DNA of 10,004 bases from an uncultured Clostridia bacterium (GTDB taxonomy: Bacteria > Bacillota_A > Clostridia > Christensenellales > Aristaeellaceae): NCBI GenBank assembly GCA_945871545.1, contig CAMBWJ010000039.1, forward strand, positions 1-10,004. The letters run 5' to 3'. Position 1 is the stretch's first letter. The number at the start of each line of letters is the position of its first letter. The position numbers and the translations under genes are program-made. This document shows, piece after piece, positions 6,669-10,004 of this stretch. The notes beneath the pieces were generated by a model. The model saw nothing but the letters and a program-made list of their open reading frames with translations, searched no databases and was not told the origin of the DNA.

Positions 6669-8042
6669 TCACTGCAAGTATTCGCGCAGATAGACGATGG
6701 AATTGTCCTTGCGCAGACCGTTGGCGGTGGAGGTGACGATGTACACATCGTCGATTCCGTACTTCTGGATCATCTGGCCGATGGAGCCGCCCACCGCGCT
6801 CTTGCTGTAACTGCCCTTGCGGAAGTCGGCCATGTGCACCTCCTCATAGTAGGGCAGCAGGTAGGGCGTGAAGGCATTGCCGAAGGAGTCGCACAGCACC
6901 AGCGCCCGCCGTCCGGTGTTCGCGCCGGTGATGATCTTTCTCCAGGGCAGGCGGGTGTTGTTCATGAAGCTGCGGTAGGTGGTGGAGCCGTAGTTCATCA
7001 GGTCGATCTCCTTGAAGCGATCCGTATCGCTCATCACCAGGCTGTTGGCCGGCAGCAGCGGGTACAGCACGTTGAAGGTGTCGTGGTAGTTGCCGTTGGC
7101 CGTGTCGCTGGAGATGATGGCCTTGTAGTCGTACTCCTCATAGGGGATGACCGGCATGCCCAGCTTCTTCATCATCTCCGCGCACACGATGTACGCGCCC
7201 TCGGCCGTCCAGTGGTGGTCGGTGTGATAGAACATGGGGGTGTCGCCGGTGATGTAGGGCTCCAGAATGTCGTAGGTGCTGAACACGTAGATGCGCTCGG
7301 TGCCCTGCAGGCAGTCCTCCAGCATCATCTCCACGCTGCTGCCCCAGCCGCAGAACTCGTCCTGCTGGTACACCCAGCGGTTGGCCATGGAGGCCAGCGG
7401 CACCTGGGTGAAGCAGATCGTGCCGTCCGCGGGCAGGTAGCCCTGCATGATGCGCAGGGTGTCGGCGTAGGTGGCGATCTTGTCCCTGTCGTAGGTGTAG
7501 TTCTTCAGCAGCGTGCCGTCCGTCTTTTCGTAGTACAGATAGCTGTGCGCGTCGGTGATGGGAATCTCGCCGTTGTTGGCGAGGATCTCGCCCTCCTCCC
7601 CGGCGTCGTCCTCCTCCGGGGAGTCGCTGTCCGCCTGAATCGCGCTCACCTGCATCACGCCGGGCACCTCGTCCGCCGCGCCGTCCTCGTCCGCGCCCTC
7701 CACCTTCAGGTTGCCGGTCTCCAGCTCGCTCTCCATCTGCGCCGTCTTCTGCGCCAGCGCGTCGTCGGCGGAGAGCAGGGAGAAGCCGTCCAGCAGGCCG
7801 TTGGTAAAGGACACCACGCCGTCGCGCGCGAAGAAGTTGTCCGACAGAAATGCGTCGAACTGCGTGGTGAATTCATCGTTGAACAGGGTCTTTGCCGTGA
7901 GCTCGGGGAAGCCCTGGAGCATGCGGTTTTCCGCCTCGGAGATGTGATCCTCCTTGTCGGAGGTGCACATCAGAAAGATTCCGGCGATGGCGCAGGCGAG
8001 CACCCACCAGACCGCCACCATAAACGAAAGTTTGTGTTTCAT
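6669..8042 (-). CDS. DHHW / AlgX-AlgJ-like SGNH-type protein, partner of MBOAT acyltransferase
   Basis: A 457-residue protein exported or anchored by an uncleaved N-terminal helix (about 5-25, WWVLACAIAGIFLMC). An early ISEAENRMLQGFPELT segment is typical of DHHW-family proteins. The core carries YHTDHHWTAEGAY (272-284), giving an Asp-x-His pair D275 and H277, and a late LCDSFGNAFTPYL (383-395) with the candidate nucleophile Ser386. This is the same arrangement as the Asp-His-Ser site of AlgX/AlgJ. Such proteins act outside the membrane, taking acetyl from the MBOAT partner and placing it on a polysaccharide; applying this here is an inference. Residues about 92-163 form an acidic low-complexity insert. 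The ATG at 8042 has GGAGG 5 bases upstream, 15 bases after the MBOAT gene. The stop overlaps an in-frame GTG of the next gene. Confidence 0.93.
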   Translation of the reverse strand: MKHKLSFMVAVWWVLACAIAGIFLMCTSDKEDHISEAENRMLQGFPELTAKTLFNDEFTTQFDAFLSDNFFARDGVVSFTNGLLDGFSLLSADDALAQKTAQMESELETGNLKVEGADEDGAADEVPGVMQVSAIQADSDSPEEDDAGEEGEILANNGEIPITDAHSYLYYEKTDGTLLKNYTYDRDKIATYADTLRIMQGYLPADGTICFTQVPLASMANRWVYQQDEFCGWGSSVEMMLEDCLQGTERIYVFSTYDILEPYITGDTPMFYHTDHHWTAEGAYIVCAEMMKKLGMPVIPYEEYDYKAIISSDTANGNYHDTFNVLYPLLPANSLVMSDTDRFKEIDLMNYGSTTYRSFMNNTRLPWRKIITGANTGRRALVLCDSFGNAFTPYLLPYYEEVHMADFRKGSYSKSAVGGSIGQMIQKYGIDDVYIVTSTANGLRKDNSIVYLREYLQ

Positions 8043-8057
8043 AGCGCCTCCGGAGAA

Positions 8058-9473
8058 TCAGAACTGGAAGTAGATGAAGGGGTTGTAGGTCTGGCCCACC
8101 AGGAACAGCACGCTGAGCACCAGACAGACGCTGAGCCACGCCACCCGGGCGCGCTCCATGCCGCGCTCGCGCAGGCCGAAGCGCTGCAGCATGCGCTGCG
8201 CCCACCGGGCCACCGGCAGGCTGGCGATGAAGGCGATCAGCGGGAAGATGGAGTAGGTCCTGATGATCGTGAGCGACGCGGCGTCGATCAGGCCGCAGCT
8301 GCCGACGCCGAACATCGCGCCGATGTGCTCAAAGGCCTGGGAGAGACTGCCGTAGTAGAAGATCACCCAGCTGACAATGACCAGCGCCATGGTGAGGATC
8401 CAGTTGACCGCCTTGGGCAGCACCGCGATCACCTTCTTGCCGCCCAGCAGGTCGATGGTCAGCAGCGCGCCGTAGTAGAAGCCCCAGAGCAGGAAGGTCC
8501 AGTTCGCGCCGTGCCACAGGCCGGTGAGCGTCCACACCACCAGGGTGTTGAACACCGTGCGCCTCAGCCCCCGGCGGTTGCCGCCCAGCGGGATGTAGAC
8601 GTAATCCCGGAAGAAGCTGCCCAGGGAGATGTGCCAGCGCCGCCAGAACTCGCGCACCGAGGTGCTGGCATAGGGATAATTGAAGTTTTCCTTGTAGGTG
8701 AAGCCCAGGATGCGTCCCAGGCCGATGGCCATGTCCGAATAGCCGGAGAAGTCAAAGTAGATCTGCAGGGTGTAGAGGATGGCCGCGTACCATGCGCCCA
8801 GCACCGAGAGCTGCGCGCCGCCGCCCGCCAGGGGCATGGAAGAGAGCGCCGAGCCGCAGATGTTGGCGAAGATGACCTTCTTGCCCAGGCCGATCACGAA
8901 GCGCTGCATGCCCGCGGAGAAGCCCTCCGGCGTGCTCTGACGCTGTCCGATCTGGCCGGCAATGTCGCCGTACTGCACGATGGGCCCGGCGATCAGCTGC
9001 GGGAAGCAGCTGACGTAGAGCAGCAGCCGGGTGAAGTACTTCTGCGGGCGCTCCTTTCTGCGGTAGACGTCCACCGTGTAGGTGATCACCTGGAAGGTGT
9101 AGAAGGAGATGCCGATGGGCAGCTCCAGCACGGGCACCTTCACGGACGGGCTGACCACGCCCAGCACGGAATTGATGAAGAAGGAGGCGTACTTGAAGAT
9201 GAACAGCAGCAGGCCCGACACGCCCACGCCCAGAATCATCCACTTCCTGCGCGCGCGCTTGCCCTTGACCCGAACCATGCGCCGGGCGCAGTAGTAGTTC
9301 ACCGCCGTGGAGGCGACCATGGCCACGATCCAGATCGGCTCGCCCCAGGCATAGAAGAACAGCGATGCGACCAGCAGCACGCCGTTGCGCCAGCGCATAT
9401 CCCTGCGGGCGAAGTACAAAATCAGAACGATCGGCAGAAAATAGAGCAGAAATGTCAGGCTTGAAAAGACCAT
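8058..9473 (-). CDS. MBOAT-family membrane O-acyltransferase (AlgI/PatA/DltB-like)
   Basis: A 471-residue polytopic membrane enzyme expected to move an acyl group, usually acetyl, from a cytoplasmic donor across the membrane for transfer to a surface polymer. It is full length for AlgI-type members. It begins MVFSSLTFLLYFLPIVLILY and has many hydrophobic helices. The conserved core is FWRRWHISLGSFFRDYVYIP (276-295), with H281 and PLGGNR (295-300). TGLWHGANWTFLLWGFYYG (317-335) contains the invariant catalytic-type H321. The NPFIYFQF C-terminus is characteristic of this clade. The ATG at 9473 has AGAGG about 8 bases upstream. It is the first gene of the operon, followed by the DHHW partner, which argues for polysaccharide O-acetylation rather than teichoic acid D-alanylation (no dltA or dltC nearby). 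The actual polymer is unknown. Confidence 0.95.
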   Translation of the reverse strand: MVFSSLTFLLYFLPIVLILYFARRDMRWRNGVLLVASLFFYAWGEPIWIVAMVASTAVNYYCARRMVRVKGKRARRKWMILGVGVSGLLLFIFKYASFFINSVLGVVSPSVKVPVLELPIGISFYTFQVITYTVDVYRRKERPQKYFTRLLLYVSCFPQLIAGPIVQYGDIAGQIGQRQSTPEGFSAGMQRFVIGLGKKVIFANICGSALSSMPLAGGGAQLSVLGAWYAAILYTLQIYFDFSGYSDMAIGLGRILGFTYKENFNYPYASTSVREFWRRWHISLGSFFRDYVYIPLGGNRRGLRRTVFNTLVVWTLTGLWHGANWTFLLWGFYYGALLTIDLLGGKKVIAVLPKAVNWILTMALVIVSWVIFYYGSLSQAFEHIGAMFGVGSCGLIDAASLTIIRTYSIFPLIAFIASLPVARWAQRMLQRFGLRERGMERARVAWLSVCLVLSVLFLVGQTYNPFIYFQF

Positions 9474-9530
9474 GGCTCAACCTCTTTTGCAATTTCTTTC
9501 GTGTACGCATTCCGCACTGCCACAAACAAA

Positions 9531-9559
9531 ATTATAACATATGTATGTTAGCTTGTTAA
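9531..9559 (-). promoter_or_regulatory. Promoter of the MBOAT-DHHW-RCC1 operon
   Basis: On the minus strand TTAACA (9559-9554) is followed after exactly 17 bases by a perfect TATAAT (9536-9531). This is a near-consensus sigma-A promoter. Transcription would start near 9524, leaving a leader of about 50 bases before the ATG at 9473. No other promoter is evident inside the operon, whose gene junctions are 15 bases or less. Confidence 0.75.
9535..9550. promoter_or_regulatory. Perfect 16-bp dyad in the promoter spacer, candidate operator
   Basis: TAACATA-TG-TATGTTA has fully complementary 7-base arms around two central bases. It occupies most of the spacer and the edge of the -10 of the operon promoter, a classic place for a repressor site. 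AT-rich sequence makes chance dyads more likely, so the assignment is tentative. Confidence 0.35.
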
Positions 9560-9643
9560 GAGTGGGAATATCTTTTTGCAAATTCTTAGCCTTTGCTTTC
9601 TGTCCCACGGCCTTTGCGCTGAGGCATGCCGCCGCGCCGGGGC

Positions 9644-9672
9644 TTGCGCAACGCGCGGAAAACGGATATAAT
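9644..9672 (+). promoter_or_regulatory. Promoter of the M50 protease gene
   Basis: TTGCGC (9644-9649) is followed by a 17-base spacer and a perfect TATAAT (9667-9672). The start would be near 9679, leaving about 53 bases before the TTG start at 9732. It is divergent from the MBOAT operon promoter, with about 85 bases between the two -35 elements. Confidence 0.7.
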
Positions 9673-9731
9673 AGAATAGAAATGATTTGCACAGGCGAAC
9701 CGCTTCAAATCCATCCGACAGGAGATATGCA

Positions 9732-10004
9732 TTGTTCAGCTACATCACATCCTTTATGGAAAATCCCAGGGAGATGCTGATCTTCCTGCTGCTCTCCATC
9801 CCGGGCCGCTTCATGGCGCTCTCGCTGCACGAGTTCGCCCACGCCTGGATGGCCAACCGCTGCGGCGATCCCACCGCGCGCATGCTGGGCCGGCTCACCG
9901 CCAATCCCGCAAAGCACCTGGATCCCGTCGGCACGGTCATGATGCTGCTGCTGGGCTTCGGCTGGGCAAAGCCGGTGCCGGTGAACCCCCGCAACTACCG
10001 CAAC
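9732..10004 (+). CDS. Site-2-protease-type M50 membrane zinc metalloprotease, 5' part only
   Basis: The first 91 residues of an intramembrane or membrane-associated zinc protease of the small M50 family common in Firmicutes; the rest lies beyond the right edge. A hydrophobic helix (about 15-32) runs into the zinc-binding and catalytic HEFAH (33-37), then [20 protein letters not shown]. The family segment [10 protein letters not shown] (58-67) and [15 protein letters not shown] (78-91) follow. The start is taken as TTG at 9732 because AGGAG (9720-9724) lies 7 bases upstream. The first in-frame ATG (9756) would drop 8 residues and has no comparably placed ribosome binding site. The gene has its own promoter and is divergent from the MBOAT operon. 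Substrate unknown; many relatives have no defined role. Confidence 0.92.
   Translation, partial: MFSYITSFMENPREMLIFLLLSIPGRFMALSLHEFAHAWMANRCGDPTARMLGRLTANPAKHLDPVGTVMMLLLGFGWAKPVPVNPRNYRN

Noticed and set aside
6655..6672. GTG start at 6672 for the RCC1-like protein, overlapping the previous stop as GTGA
   Set aside because: No Shine-Dalgarno lies before the GTG, whereas GAGGGGGG is well placed for the ATG at 6654. The overlap could still allow coupled use, but the ATG is the better start.
6834..9464. 876-codon plus-strand open frame opposite the DHHW and MBOAT genes
   Set aside because: It has the same His/Ala/Gly/Val-rich composition without domains, while the minus strand encodes clear MBOAT and DHHW proteins with ribosome binding sites.
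9562..9608. Nested inverted repeats GTGGGA/TCCCAC and GCAAA/TTTGC between the divergent promoters
   Set aside because: Arms are short (5-6 bp) and loops long (9 and 35 bases). They are nearly concentric, but this is within what chance gives in such sequence.
9682..9780. Short upstream reading frame in the M50 leader, ATG at 9682
   Set aside because: No ribosome binding site before 9682. The in-frame ATG at 9727 is only 2 bases from AGGAG, which instead fits the TTG at 9732.

Overview
The window looks like a piece of a G+C-rich Firmicutes (Clostridia-type, probably gut-associated) chromosome. The basis is strong Shine-Dalgarno sequences, sigma-A-type promoters sitting in short AT-rich islands between very GC-rich genes, a Clostridia-style AraC regulator beside a sugar ABC transporter, and an MBOAT/DHHW pair of the kind common in these bacteria. 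This is an inference from gene style; no rRNA or other phylogenetic marker is present.

Left third (1-3448, minus strand): a sugar-type ABC import operon, read right to left. It encodes a double-domain ATPase (3448-1958), a first permease (1939-926) and a second, different permease (from 926, running off the left edge). Two distinct permeases with one fused ATPase is the layout of AI-2 (Lsr) and rhamnose (RhaTPQ) importers rather than the single-permease ribose type. The solute-binding protein is not in the window. Divergent from it is an AraC-family regulator (3760-4677, plus strand). The 311-bp gap holds overlapping opposed promoters and a phased series of TTGGYA hexamers, so placed that one bound regulator could activate the transporter and repress its own gene.

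Middle and right (4735-9473, minus strand): a tight three-gene operon read right to left. It encodes an MBOAT membrane O-acyltransferase (9473-8058), a DHHW/AlgX-like SGNH-type protein (8042-6669) and a membrane-anchored protein (6654-4735) with an outer RCC1-like seven-repeat propeller and a repetitive low-complexity N-terminal tail. The first two are the usual pair for O-acetylating an extracellular or cell-wall polysaccharide. The third is the unexplained partner and the most interesting object here. The operon has a good promoter at 9531-9559 with a perfect 16-bp dyad in its spacer. It converges on the araC gene, and the two are separated by a very strong hairpin terminator (4690-4736).

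Right edge (9732-10004, plus strand): the start of a site-2-protease-type M50 membrane metalloprotease, with a near-consensus promoter and a TTG start.
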